Source: Deltaproteobacteria bacterium (lineage in GTDB: Bacteria; Desulfobacterota; Syntrophia; Syntrophales; UBA5619). Taken from it: a DNA stretch of 9,875 bases. Shown piece by piece: positions 1 to 6,604 of the stretch; the stretch's first letter is position 1; the number at the start of each line of letters is the position of its first letter. A program made the position numbers and the translations under genes. The stretch covers positions 1 through 9,875 of the forward strand of contig JAMDBG010000034.1 of the NCBI GenBank assembly GCA_023487865.1, read 5' to 3'. Under the pieces are notes generated by a model, which saw nothing but the letters and a program-made list of their open reading frames with translations, ran no database searches and was not told the origin of the DNA.

Positions 1-1171
1 AACCGACCCGGTAGGGGGGTTCCCCGAGGACCGCCACCTGGCTCAGAAGGGTCCTGATCTCCAGGAACTTCGGGAGTTTCAGGAGGTCCCGGTCGATGCC
101 GGTGGTCTGGATTTGATTGTTCCTCCGGATGCGGAAGACGATTTTCCAGCGTCCATGCTCCTGGTCCATCTCCGTGCCGAATCCCTCCAGGCGGTCGCCC
201 AGGGCCGTCGCTGTCCGCTCTGCCACCCGTCTCAGCGCCTCCTCGGTCCGGAAGTCCTCCTCGCCGAGAGCCGGATCGCCGGCCAGGATGCGGATGAGAT
301 CCCGGTTCTTCTCTTCCCGTTCGAACCGGTCCAGGACCGTCTCGATCCGCATCGCCTTCTTGATCAGGCCCAGGAGCCGGCTGCCGGTAATCGTCTGGGA
401 AGTGCCGTTGACGACCGAAAGACGGATGCGATTGACCCCGTTATCCAGAACATGGTCCTTCATCGTCTCCTCGTTATGGATGTAAAGCTCCTGCTTGCGG
501 TCGGTCACCTTGAACAGGGGCGGCTGGGCGATATAGAGGTAGCCCCGCTCGATCACCTCCTTCATCTGCCTGAAGAAGAAGGTCAACAGAAGCGTCCGGA
601 TGTGGAGACCGTCCACGTCGGCGTCGGTCATGATGATCACCTTGTGGTACCGAAGCTTGCTGATGTCCTGATCGCCTTCCCCCTGTCCGATCCCCGTTCC
701 GAGGGCGGTGATGATGACCTTGAGCTCTTCGTTCTGGAGCATCTTGTCGAAGCGGGCCTTCTCGACGTTGAGTACCTTGCCGCGCAAAGGCAGGATCGCC
801 TGGTTTTTCCGGTCCCGGCCCTGCTTCGCGGAGCCGCCGGCGGAATCCCCCTCGACGAGGTAGATCTCGCTGCGCGCCGGATCCCGCTCCTGACAGTCGG
901 CCAGTTTTCCGGGAAGGGCGCCGACCTCGAGGGCGGTCTTGCGCCGGGTCAGTTCGCGGGCGCGCCGGGCCGCCTCGCGCGCCCGGGCCGCATCCAGGCA
1001 CTTGCCCAGAAGCTGCTTGGCGACGGAGGGATTCTCCTCCAGGTAGCTGCTGATCTTGTCGTAGACGATCCCCTCGACGAGCCCCTTGACCTCGCTGTTT
1101 CCGAGTTTCGTCTTCGTCTGCCCCTCGAACTGCGGATTGCGGATCTTGACGCTGATGACACAGGCCAATCC
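1..1171 (-). pseudogene. gyrB: gyrB continuation after the in-frame TAG (transducer end, TOPRIM, insertion domain), cut by the left edge
   Basis: I translated codons 322-711 by hand in the same frame as the N-terminal part and found no further stop or frameshift. Seen in order: the QTK ATP-contacting loop (Q339-T340-K341), the AAR/EAARRARE helix region, and PGKLADCQERDP. The TOPRIM motif EGDSAGGSAKQGRDRKNQ starts at Glu428, and the metal-binding triad DADVD is at 504-508. YIAQPPLFKV follows, and then the insertion of roughly 165 residues typical of Gram-negative GyrB. The window ends before the expected C-terminal motif around RYKGLGEMN, so perhaps 90 residues are missing. All catalytic residues are present, which argues against long-standing decay. 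No convincing independent start follows the TAG: the first candidate is a TTG two codons later with no well-placed ribosome binding site, and in-frame ATG codons come much later. It is labelled a pseudogene only because of the stop; a sequencing error would make it a normal gene. Confidence 0.85.
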
Positions 1172-2134
1172 CTAGCGCAGATCCTCGCCCTTGAAGGATT
1201 CTTTCCCATTCTTCAGGATGTTGCTGCTTACGGCGTAGTTGTTGAACGCCCTGGTGAGCGCCGAGCGGAAACCGATCAGGTGCGTTCCCCCCTCGGTGGT
1301 GTTGATGCTGTTGGCGAAGGAAAAGACGTTTTCCGCATAGGTATCATTGTACTGGAGCGCCACCTCGACCAGGCAGTCCTCTTTCGAACCGCTGATGAAG
1401 ATCGGGTTCTTATGGAGGACCTTCTTGTTGCGGTTGATGTATTCCACAAAGGAGACGATTCCTCCTTTGTAGAAGAACTCGCTCTGGCGCTCGACCCGCT
1501 CGTCGATCAGGGTGATCTTGACACCGGAATTCAGAAAGGCCAGTTCCCTGAGACGGTTGGAAAGGATGTCGTAGCTGAACTCCGTCTCCTCAAAGATCGT
1601 ATCGTCCGGCTTGAAGGTGATCGTCGTCCCCCGGCTCTTGGTCTTGCCGACATGCTCCAGGGGGGCATTCGGGACGCCGCGGATGTAGGATTGCGTGTAC
1701 ACGCCGCCGTCACGCCTGACTTCCAGATCCAGAGAAATGGAAAGCGCATTCACGACGGAGACGCCGACGCCATGGAGACCGCCGGAGATCTTATAGCTGT
1801 CGTTGGAAAACTTCGCCCCGGCATGGAGTTTCGTCAGCGCCACCTCGGCCGCCGAAACCCCCTCCGCCTTATGCATGTCCACCGGTATGCCGCGCCCATT
1901 GTCATCAACCAGGATGCTGTTGTCCATCCTGATCTTAACGACAATCGTGTCGCAGAAACCGGCGGAAGCTTCATCGATACTGTTATCCACCACCTCATAC
2001 ACCAGGTGATGGAGGCCCTCTTTTCCAGTGCTGCCGATATACATGGCCGGACGCTTTCTAACCGCTTCCAAGCCTTCCAATACCTTGATGCTATCCGCGC
2101 CGTAACTTTCTTTTACCTCATTGACTATTTCCAT
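1172..2134 (-). CDS. gyrB: DNA gyrase subunit B, N-terminal part, ended by a premature TAG
   Basis: GyrB supplies the ATPase and part of the cleavage core of DNA gyrase (A2B2), which introduces negative supercoils. This 320-residue open frame contains the GHKL ATPase domain: catalytic base E47 and Mg-binding N51 in LVYEVVDNSIDE, D78 and the G-rich lid in VDDNGRGIP (76-84), and SGGLHGVGVS (117-126). The start of the transducer domain follows. The ATG at 2132-2134 is preceded by a purine-rich stretch (GAAGAGAG) and gives the usual N-terminus. The frame stops at TAG (1172-1174) where GyrB proteins normally have Glu in the motif D-x-R-E-G-L, and the same frame continues as GyrB beyond it. A 320-residue product would lack the QTK-loop lysine and the whole TOPRIM domain, so it could not act as a topoisomerase. 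The gene follows dnaN by 37 bp and is probably cotranscribed with it. Identity is certain; whether the stop is real in the organism is not. Confidence 0.93.
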   Translation of the reverse strand: MEIVNEVKESYGADSIKVLEGLEAVRKRPAMYIGSTGKEGLHHLVYEVVDNSIDEASAGFCDTIVVKIRMDNSILVDDNGRGIPVDMHKAEGVSAAEVALTKLHAGAKFSNDSYKISGGLHGVGVSVVNALSISLDLEVRRDGGVYTQSYIRGVPNAPLEHVGKTKSRGTTITFKPDDTIFEETEFSYDILSNRLRELAFLNSGVKITLIDERVERQSEFFYKGGIVSFVEYINRNKKVLHKNPIFISGSKEDCLVEVALQYNDTYAENVFSFANSINTTEGGTHLIGFRSALTRAFNNYAVSSNILKNGKESFKGEDLR

Positions 2135-2171
2135 TGACTCTCTTCTATCCCCATGATTTTTTTCAAACGTA

Positions 2172-3290
2172 TTAGAGTTTCAGCGGCATGACGATACAGA
2201 AGTAATTATCATTTCCGACCGCCCGGATCACCGCCGGCTTCATGGCAACGCCAATCTCAAACTCCACTTTTTCCTCATCAATAACCTCTATAGCATCCGC
2301 AAGATAGGTTACATTGTAACCGACACTTCTCTCCTCCCCTTCATAGGAAACCTCTATCTCGTCATTGGCTTCCCCCACATCCGGATTGGTGGAGTTCAAC
2401 ACCACTTTCCCAGTGGAAAGAGTCAGAATCACACCGTTATAACGATCGGAAGAGATCACGCTCATCCGACGCAACGAATGCAGTAAAGCGTCCTTTTCCA
2501 CACCGACCACCACCCCTTTTTCCGTAGGAATCACCCGCTTGTAATCCGGATACTCCCCATCAACCAGACTGACCTTCAGAAGGACATGATCGGTTTTCAC
2601 GACACACATTCCCTGACGGATCCCTATGAACACATCCCCGGGTACATCTTCTACGAGCCTGCGGATTTCACCCAACCCTTTACGGGGAATGATCACCCCT
2701 TTTTCCATGACAAGAAAATCCTTTTCCCCAACCTCCATTTTCATCATTGCCAGACGATGACCGTCCGTTGCCACCATCCGGATCAATACACTCTCCCCGG
2801 AACGTTCGGCCTCCCAAAAAACACCGTTGAGGTTTTTTCTCATTTCATCGGCAGACATGGCAAATGCCGTTTTGCGGATCATTTCCCCCAGCATGCCCCC
2901 TTCGATTCTATACAGGGGAAGCTCCTCCTGAGCCGCTACCACCGGGTAATCATCCGCAGGAATGCCCGGTATCCGATAGATCTCTTTTTTACAGGTCAGG
3001 ACAACCATATCCCTTTCATTCTTAGATACATGGATCATCTCACCCCGAATCTCCCGGACCATTTCATGTAACTTCCGCGCCGAGAGTGTAATATCCCCTT
3101 CCCTGACGATCTCCGCTTCATAGTCCGCCACAATTCCGATCTCCCGATCCGTTGCAACAATCTGTATCCGGTTCTGCTGCGTCCGAATCAACAGGTTGCT
3201 CAAGATCGGCATCGTGGTTTTCTTCTCTACAATTCCGAGCGTTTTTTGAATCCCACCCAAAAACAACTCTCTTTTAATGTGAAATTCCAT
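2172..3290 (-). CDS. dnaN: DNA polymerase III beta subunit (sliding clamp)
   Basis: DnaN forms the ring-shaped homodimer that tethers DNA polymerase III and many repair proteins to DNA. The 372-residue length is close to that of the family (366 in E. coli). Three clamp domains can be assigned from spacing, roughly 1-120, 128-250 and 251-372. Recognisable family motifs are an N-terminal MxFxIxRE start, VATDGHRLA at 173-181 on the domain II side of the partner-binding pocket, and the C-terminal MPLKL (368-372), which contributes to that pocket. The ATG at 3288-3290 has GGGAAGG and AAAGGA upstream. It is separated from dnaA by a 178-bp gap that appears to hold the origin unwinding region, and a TATAAT on the minus strand at 3322-3327 may provide its own promoter. 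The gene is visibly lower in GC than the distal half of gyrB. No damage was seen. Confidence 0.97.
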   Translation of the reverse strand: MEFHIKRELFLGGIQKTLGIVEKKTTMPILSNLLIRTQQNRIQIVATDREIGIVADYEAEIVREGDITLSARKLHEMVREIRGEMIHVSKNERDMVVLTCKKEIYRIPGIPADDYPVVAAQEELPLYRIEGGMLGEMIRKTAFAMSADEMRKNLNGVFWEAERSGESVLIRMVATDGHRLAMMKMEVGEKDFLVMEKGVIIPRKGLGEIRRLVEDVPGDVFIGIRQGMCVVKTDHVLLKVSLVDGEYPDYKRVIPTEKGVVVGVEKDALLHSLRRMSVISSDRYNGVILTLSTGKVVLNSTNPDVGEANDEIEVSYEGEERSVGYNVTYLADAIEVIDEEKVEFEIGVAMKPAVIRAVGNDNYFCIVMPLKL

Positions 3291-3321
3291 AACCTTCCCA
3301 TCCTTTCCACTTCATGAACAG

Positions 3322-3327
3322 ATTATA
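3322..3327 (-). promoter_or_regulatory. Possible -10 element of a dnaN promoter
   Basis: The minus strand reads TATAAT here, a perfect sigma-70 -10 hexamer, 32 bp upstream of the dnaN start. No hexamer close to TTGACA lies 16-18 bp further upstream (the best is TAAAAG). The surrounding DNA is about 84% A+T over 3321-3370, so a chance TATAAT is plausible. Confidence 0.3.
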
Positions 3328-3442
3328 TTATTTCAAAGACAGTTCTTTTATATAAAAAAATAGTAGTAATAATAGTGTCTGTGCACCGTGTTCATCAAAA
3401 GAAAATCCCTTTTGTTATTCATTTTCTATCTTCATTCGGTTC

Positions 3443-3451
3443 TGTGGATGG
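3443..3451 (-). promoter_or_regulatory. DnaA-box-like site downstream of dnaA
   Basis: The minus strand reads CCATCCACA, matching seven of nine positions of the DnaA box TTATCCACA with the CCACA core intact. It lies 18 bp after the dnaA stop, in the dnaA-dnaN gap, in the orientation that points toward the DnaA-trio and AT-rich tract. Confidence 0.4.
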
Positions 3452-3468
3452 ATTCACTTCCCATTTCC

Positions 3469-4824
3469 TTATGACCTGTGCAGAAGCGTCTCTTGGATCC
3501 CTTCCAGGGCATCTTTCAAGGTTTTGTCCGTTTCCATCAACCGTTTAATTTTGTTATTGGCATACATCACTGTCGAATGGTCTCTTCCCCCTATTTTGAA
3601 TCCGATATCCGGGAAAGAGGCGCTGGTCAGCTCGCGGGCCAGAAACATGGAAACCTGTCGGGCCATCACAAGATTCTTGTTTTTTTTAGGTGACTTGATA
3701 TCGGCGATCTTGATATTAAATTTGGCAGCGACTGTCTTGATGATCTCCTCGATCGTGATTTCCCGTTTCTCTTCCTGGTGGAGCAGTTTTTTGAGGACAG
3801 CCTTCACCAGGTCCAGATCGATCTCGCGGCCGGTCAGGGAAGAGTAAGCGGCAATCCGGACCAGATAGCCTTCCAGCTCACGGATGTTTGTCTCCGACTG
3901 CGAAGCGATATAGAGGGCGACGTTGTCCGGCAGGTCAATCTTGTTTTCCTGGGCCTTTTTCTTCAGAATCGCAATCTTGGTCTCTATCTCCGGCGGCTGG
4001 ATATCGGCAATCAAACCCCATTCAAAGCGGGATCTTAACCTTCCCTCGAGGTTGGGGATATCCTTCGGAAACTTGTCGCTGGTGACGACGATCTGTTTCC
4101 CCGCGTCGTGGAGGGTGTTGAAGGTGTGAAAAAATTCCTCCTGAGTCCGCTCCTTACCGGCGATGAACTGAATGTCATCGATGAGAATACAATCGATATT
4201 CCGGAATTTTTCACGAAACTTCGGCATTTTGTCATAGCGGATGGAATTGATCAGCTCGTTCATGAAGACTTCCGCCGAGACATAGACCACATTCATATCC
4301 GGGTAAAGTGACAAAGTCTTCAGTCCAATCGCATTGAGAAGATGGGTTTTACCCAACCCCACACCGCCGTATATGAAAAGCGGGTTGTAATTCTTTGCCG
4401 GCTGATCGGCCACAGCCATGGAGGCCGCATGGGCAAATTGATTGCATGCACCCACAACGAACCTTTCGAAACTGTAATTCTGGTTGAGTGTTGAATTTAC
4501 ATTGGGCTTTACGGCTTTTTTCAGCGCCGCCTTCTCCATGACCGGCGTGCTTGTCCCTTTTTCTCCTGCGGCATCACGGGAAGTCCCCTGTTCCACCATA
4601 AAAGCCACGTGCAGCGGGACGCCTGCCGCAGATTTTATGGATTCCCGAATCAGATCAAAATAATTTTCCATCAGCCAGTCGCGGATGAAACGATTGGGAA
4701 CGGCCAGGCGGATCTGGTCCCCTTCCAGGGTGTCGATGCGGATCGGGCATATCCAGGTCTCAAAATTCTGCTGGCTAACCTTTTCCTTAATGATTTTGAT
4801 TGTCTTTTCCCAGAGTATGTCCAA
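3469..4824 (-). CDS. dnaA: Chromosomal replication initiator protein DnaA, TTG start
   Basis: DnaA is the AAA+ protein that binds DnaA boxes and melts oriC. The 451-residue protein has the four usual domains. Domain I is at about 1-75 (WEKTIKIIKEKVSQQNFETW), followed by a variable linker at about 80-115. The AAA+ core has Walker A GGVGLGKT (153-160), Walker B ILIDD (213-217), sensor I around VVTSD (246-250) and the arginine finger R266 in SRFEWG. The C-terminal DNA-binding domain carries the signature GGRDHSTVMYA (412-422). The start is TTG at 4822-4824: an in-frame TGA lies two codons upstream, no in-frame ATG lies between, and the N-terminus aligns with the usual length. AAGG sits nine bases upstream of the TTG. 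A weak start and DnaA boxes in the leader suggest limited, autoregulated expression, which is inference. parB ends 61 bp upstream. Confidence 0.97.
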   Translation of the reverse strand: MDILWEKTIKIIKEKVSQQNFETWICPIRIDTLEGDQIRLAVPNRFIRDWLMENYFDLIRESIKSAAGVPLHVAFMVEQGTSRDAAGEKGTSTPVMEKAALKKAVKPNVNSTLNQNYSFERFVVGACNQFAHAASMAVADQPAKNYNPLFIYGGVGLGKTHLLNAIGLKTLSLYPDMNVVYVSAEVFMNELINSIRYDKMPKFREKFRNIDCILIDDIQFIAGKERTQEEFFHTFNTLHDAGKQIVVTSDKFPKDIPNLEGRLRSRFEWGLIADIQPPEIETKIAILKKKAQENKIDLPDNVALYIASQSETNIRELEGYLVRIAAYSSLTGREIDLDLVKAVLKKLLHQEEKREITIEEIIKTVAAKFNIKIADIKSPKKNKNLVMARQVSMFLARELTSASFPDIGFKIGGRDHSTVMYANNKIKRLMETDKTLKDALEGIQETLLHRS

Positions 4825-4835
4825 ATTTCACAACC

Positions 4836-4845
4836 TTGTGCACAA
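4836..4845. promoter_or_regulatory. Perfect palindrome TTGTGCACAA in the dnaA leader, DnaA-box-like on both strands
   Basis: This 10-bp perfect palindrome matches the DnaA box TTATCCACA at seven of nine positions on each strand. It overlaps the AAGG ribosome binding site of dnaA and ends 11 bp before its TTG. A protein bound here could affect dnaA expression. The palindrome could also serve another regulator. Confidence 0.4.
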
Positions 4846-4847
4846 TT

Positions 4848-4856
4848 TTATCCACA
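4848..4856 (+). promoter_or_regulatory. Consensus DnaA box upstream of dnaA
   Basis: TTATCCACA is an exact match to the high-affinity DnaA box. It lies 23 bp upstream of the dnaA start. Two bases separate it from an oppositely oriented box at 4859-4867, so the pair forms a near-palindrome. Its position suggests both dnaA autoregulation and a DnaA-binding half of oriC. Confidence 0.75.
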
Positions 4857-4858
4857 GC

Positions 4859-4867
4859 TGTGTATAA
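4859..4867 (-). promoter_or_regulatory. Second DnaA box (TTATACACA) in inverted orientation
   Basis: The minus strand reads TTATACACA, a well-known single-mismatch DnaA box variant. With 4848-4856 it makes the 20-bp imperfect palindrome TTATCCACAGCTGTGTATAA, with one mismatched pair of positions. It lies in the 61-bp parB-dnaA gap. Confidence 0.65.
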
Positions 4868-4885
4868 CATCCAATCACCTTTAAC

Positions 4886-5740
4886 CTATTTTCTGTCGAG
4901 GAGCAGCAAAACCAGACGGTTCAAATCCTCGGTGCTGGTGTAGCGAATCTCGATGGTCCCCTTCTTTCTTCCGGTTCGGATCTGCACGGCCGCCAGAAGA
5001 CGGGAGGAGAGGTCCCGCTCCAGGTCCGTCAGGAAAGGATCTTTTTTTACCGATCTTTTTTTGACGGAAGCATTTTTGAGCCGTTGTATCAGACGCTCCG
5101 TCTCCCGGACGTTGAGCTCTTTTTTCTGAATCACCTTCAACACGCTGATTTGCTCTCCCTGCGCGTCGAGGGCGAGCAGCGCCCGGGCATGACCGGCCGT
5201 GATGCCCTTTCCGATCAGCGCTTTCTTCACCGCATCGGGCAATTTCAACAGCCGGACCGTGTTGGCGATCGTGGAACGATCCTTCCCTACCCGGGTGGCG
5301 ATCTCTTCCTGGGAGAGGGAGAAGCGGGTCATCAGCGTCTGATAGGCATCCGCCTCCTCGACGGGATTGAGCGCCTCGCGCTGGATGTTTTCGATCAGCG
5401 AGAGCTCCGCCACTTCCCGATCATCGGCGGTTCGAATGATGACGGGAACATCTTTCAGTCCGGCCGCCTGCGCCGCCCGCCATCGTCTCTCTCCGGCGAT
5501 GATCTCGTAACCATTCTCCGCTTTTCTCACGACAATCGGCTGAATGATGCCGCTCTTTCTCACGGAGACGACAAGCTCGCGCTGATCCGCATCGTTGAAC
5601 GCACGCCGGGGCTGAAACCGGTTCGGAGTGAGTTCTTCGATCCCGCAGAGGACAAATGCGGGCTTATCCCCTATGTTGTTGAGGAGGTCGGGGAACATCG
5701 CCCCGAGCCCCTTGCCGAGCGAATGCTTTGGCGGCATCAT
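4886..5740 (-). CDS. parB: Chromosome partitioning protein ParB (Spo0J family)
   Basis: ParB is the CTP-dependent DNA clamp that loads at parS near the origin and works with ParA in segregation. The 284-residue protein has the N-terminal LGKGLGAMF segment (8-16), typical of the ParA-stimulating tail, and the ParB/sulfiredoxin nuclease-like core with the CTP-binding motifs GERRWR (83-88) and ENIQR (117-121). A helix-turn-helix region follows (about 143-168, LSQEEIATRVGKDRSTIAN), then a lysine-rich linker and a C-terminal dimerisation segment. Two ATGs stand in tandem. GGGAGG lies two bases before the first and five before the second, so translation may begin at the second (5735-5737). The first ATG overlaps the parA TGA, indicating translational coupling. 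The gene ends with TAG, evidence that TAG is a normal stop here. No parS was recognised in the window. Confidence 0.96.
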   Translation of the reverse strand: MMPPKHSLGKGLGAMFPDLLNNIGDKPAFVLCGIEELTPNRFQPRRAFNDADQRELVVSVRKSGIIQPIVVRKAENGYEIIAGERRWRAAQAAGLKDVPVIIRTADDREVAELSLIENIQREALNPVEEADAYQTLMTRFSLSQEEIATRVGKDRSTIANTVRLLKLPDAVKKALIGKGITAGHARALLALDAQGEQISVLKVIQKKELNVRETERLIQRLKNASVKKRSVKKDPFLTDLERDLSSRLLAAVQIRTGRKKGTIEIRYTSTEDLNRLVLLLLDRK

Positions 5741-6510
5741 ATCCTCCCGTTGCTGATGATCTCTCTGGCCAGTTCCATGTAAGAGATTGCGCCGCGCGAC
5801 TTGATATCATAGAGAATGATGGGAAGTCCATGACTCGGACTTTCCGACAGCCGGACGTTCCGCGGGATAACCGTCTTGAAGACCCTGTTCCCGAAGTTGC
5901 CGCGGACGTCTTCGCTGACCCGGCGCGACAACAGGTTCCGTGAGTCGTACATGGTCAGGAGGATTCCCCCCAGCGTCAGGGTAGGGTTCAGCCTGGCCTT
6001 GATCAGCCCCATCGTGTTGAGCAGGTGTCCCAGTCCTTCCATGGCGAAATACTCGCACTGCAGAGGAACGATCAGGTAATCCGAGGCGACCATCGCGTTG
6101 ACCGTAAGAAATCCGAGGGACGGAGGACAATCGATGATGATGTATTCATAGGCCGTTTCCAGGTTTCTCAGCAGATTTCGGAGCCGTTTTTCCCGGTCGG
6201 CAAGGGAGATAAATTCCACCTCGATTCCGACCAGGTCCTGGTTGGCGGGGAGCAGATCAAGCTGGGGGATCTGGGTTCCGACAATAACCTCCTTGAGGGG
6301 GATCTGGTCAATGAGGCTGTGGTAGAGATTCTTCTCCCTAATAGCCCCGCCATCGATTCCCATGCCGCTGGTGGCGTTTCCCTGGGAGTCGCAGTCGATA
6401 AGGAGGGTTCGTTTCTCGGCAGTCGCCAGAGAGGCCGCGAGATTGATGGCCGTCGTGGTTTTACCCACCCCACCTTTTTGATTGGCCATGCATATGATTT
6501 TACGCATCAT
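5737..6510 (-). CDS. parA: Chromosome partitioning ATPase ParA (Soj family)
   Basis: ParA is a Walker-type ATPase that binds nucleoid DNA nonspecifically as an ATP dimer and moves ParB-parS complexes. It can also affect DnaA, as known for Soj in B. subtilis. The 257-residue length is typical of chromosomal ParA. Visible motifs are the deviant Walker A KGGVGKTT (12-19) with its signature lysine, LLIDCDSQGNAT (36-47, Walker A'), and YIIIDCPPSLG (123-133, Walker B, D127). VPLQCEYFAMEGL (148-160) is characteristic of the family. There is no N-terminal HTH, so this is the chromosomal rather than P1-type form. The start has two tandem ATGs with no strong ribosome binding site. It follows rsmG by 94 bp and overlaps parB by four bases in the ATGA arrangement. 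The sequence looks intact. Confidence 0.96.
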   Translation of the reverse strand: MMRKIICMANQKGGVGKTTTAINLAASLATAEKRTLLIDCDSQGNATSGMGIDGGAIREKNLYHSLIDQIPLKEVIVGTQIPQLDLLPANQDLVGIEVEFISLADREKRLRNLLRNLETAYEYIIIDCPPSLGFLTVNAMVASDYLIVPLQCEYFAMEGLGHLLNTMGLIKARLNPTLTLGGILLTMYDSRNLLSRRVSEDVRGNFGNRVFKTVIPRNVRLSESPSHGLPIILYDIKSRGAISYMELAREIISNGRI

Positions 6511-6604
6511 TTAACAGAACGATCCCCATGTTGTGATCCCTGAAAAAACCGCCCTTACTGGTAGCATAAAACAAGCGAGATGGAAAGTTTTTTTATTGAG
6601 AAAC

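Larger units (their letters stand above)
3321..3451. other. Predicted oriC unwinding region: DnaA box, DnaA-trios and AT-rich element between dnaA and dnaN
   Basis: The plus strand at 3361-3375 reads TAGTAGTAATAATAG, five consecutive trinucleotides matching the DnaA-trio consensus 3'-(G/A)A(T/A)-5' when read 3' to 5'. On one side it abuts a strongly AT-rich tract: 42 of 50 bases in 3321-3370 are A or T, including seven consecutive A at 3354-3360. On the other side, after four bases, lies a weak DnaA-box-like site, CGGTGCACA on the minus strand (3380-3388). A second, better box-like site (CCATCCACA, 3443-3451) lies closer to dnaA. The order box, short spacer, trios, AT tract matches the basal unwinding element of B. 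subtilis oriC in content and position, downstream of dnaA and before dnaN. The call rests on pattern and context; box quality is modest. Confidence 0.6.
4845..4874 (-). promoter_or_regulatory. Possible dnaA promoter with DnaA boxes in its spacer
   Basis: On the minus strand TTGGAT (4869-4874) and TAAAAT (4845-4850) are separated by 18 bp. The -10 matches at five of six positions but the -35 at only three of six. The two DnaA boxes at 4848-4867 fill the spacer and overlap the -10, which would fit autorepression. The predicted transcript would start almost at the ribosome binding site, so the call is tentative. Confidence 0.25.

Noticed and set aside
1172..1174. Pyrrolysine or other recoding of the gyrB TAG
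   Set aside because: The normal residue is Glu at a conserved structural site, TAG ends parB and the ferredoxin gene nearby, and no recoding element is apparent. Kept only as a remote option.
474..1209. Minus-strand open frames at 474-1001 and 949-1209 that could be read as a replacement of the gyrB C-terminus after a frameshift
   Set aside because: Their Arg/Pro/Gly-rich translations are shadows of GC-rich sequence. The true GyrB frame runs straight through both intervals with all motifs intact, so there is a nonsense codon and no frameshift.
1983..1991. TTATCCACC, eight of nine matches to a DnaA box
   Set aside because: It encodes the conserved VVDN motif of the GyrB ATPase site, which explains the sequence without a binding role.
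113..2137. A 674-codon open frame on the plus strand, antisense to gyrB
   Set aside because: It is codon-aligned opposite gyrB and stays open because gyrB avoids TTA, CTA and TCA codons. The translation has no recognisable family, and gyrB homology on the other strand is unmistakable.
2586..3071. A 161-codon plus-strand open frame opposite dnaN
   Set aside because: Antisense shadow of a clearly conserved dnaN; no ribosome binding site or family resemblance.
4606..4611. CACGTG core resembling the centre of parS
   Set aside because: It lies inside dnaA coding sequence and the flanks do not match TGTTTCACGTGAAACA. No convincing parS was seen in the window.
6511..6604. Possible terminator or promoter in the rsmG-parA gap
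   Set aside because: There is a T-run after GGGCGG and an A-run after the rsmG stop, but no adequate stem precedes the T-run and no -35/-10 pair is convincing.
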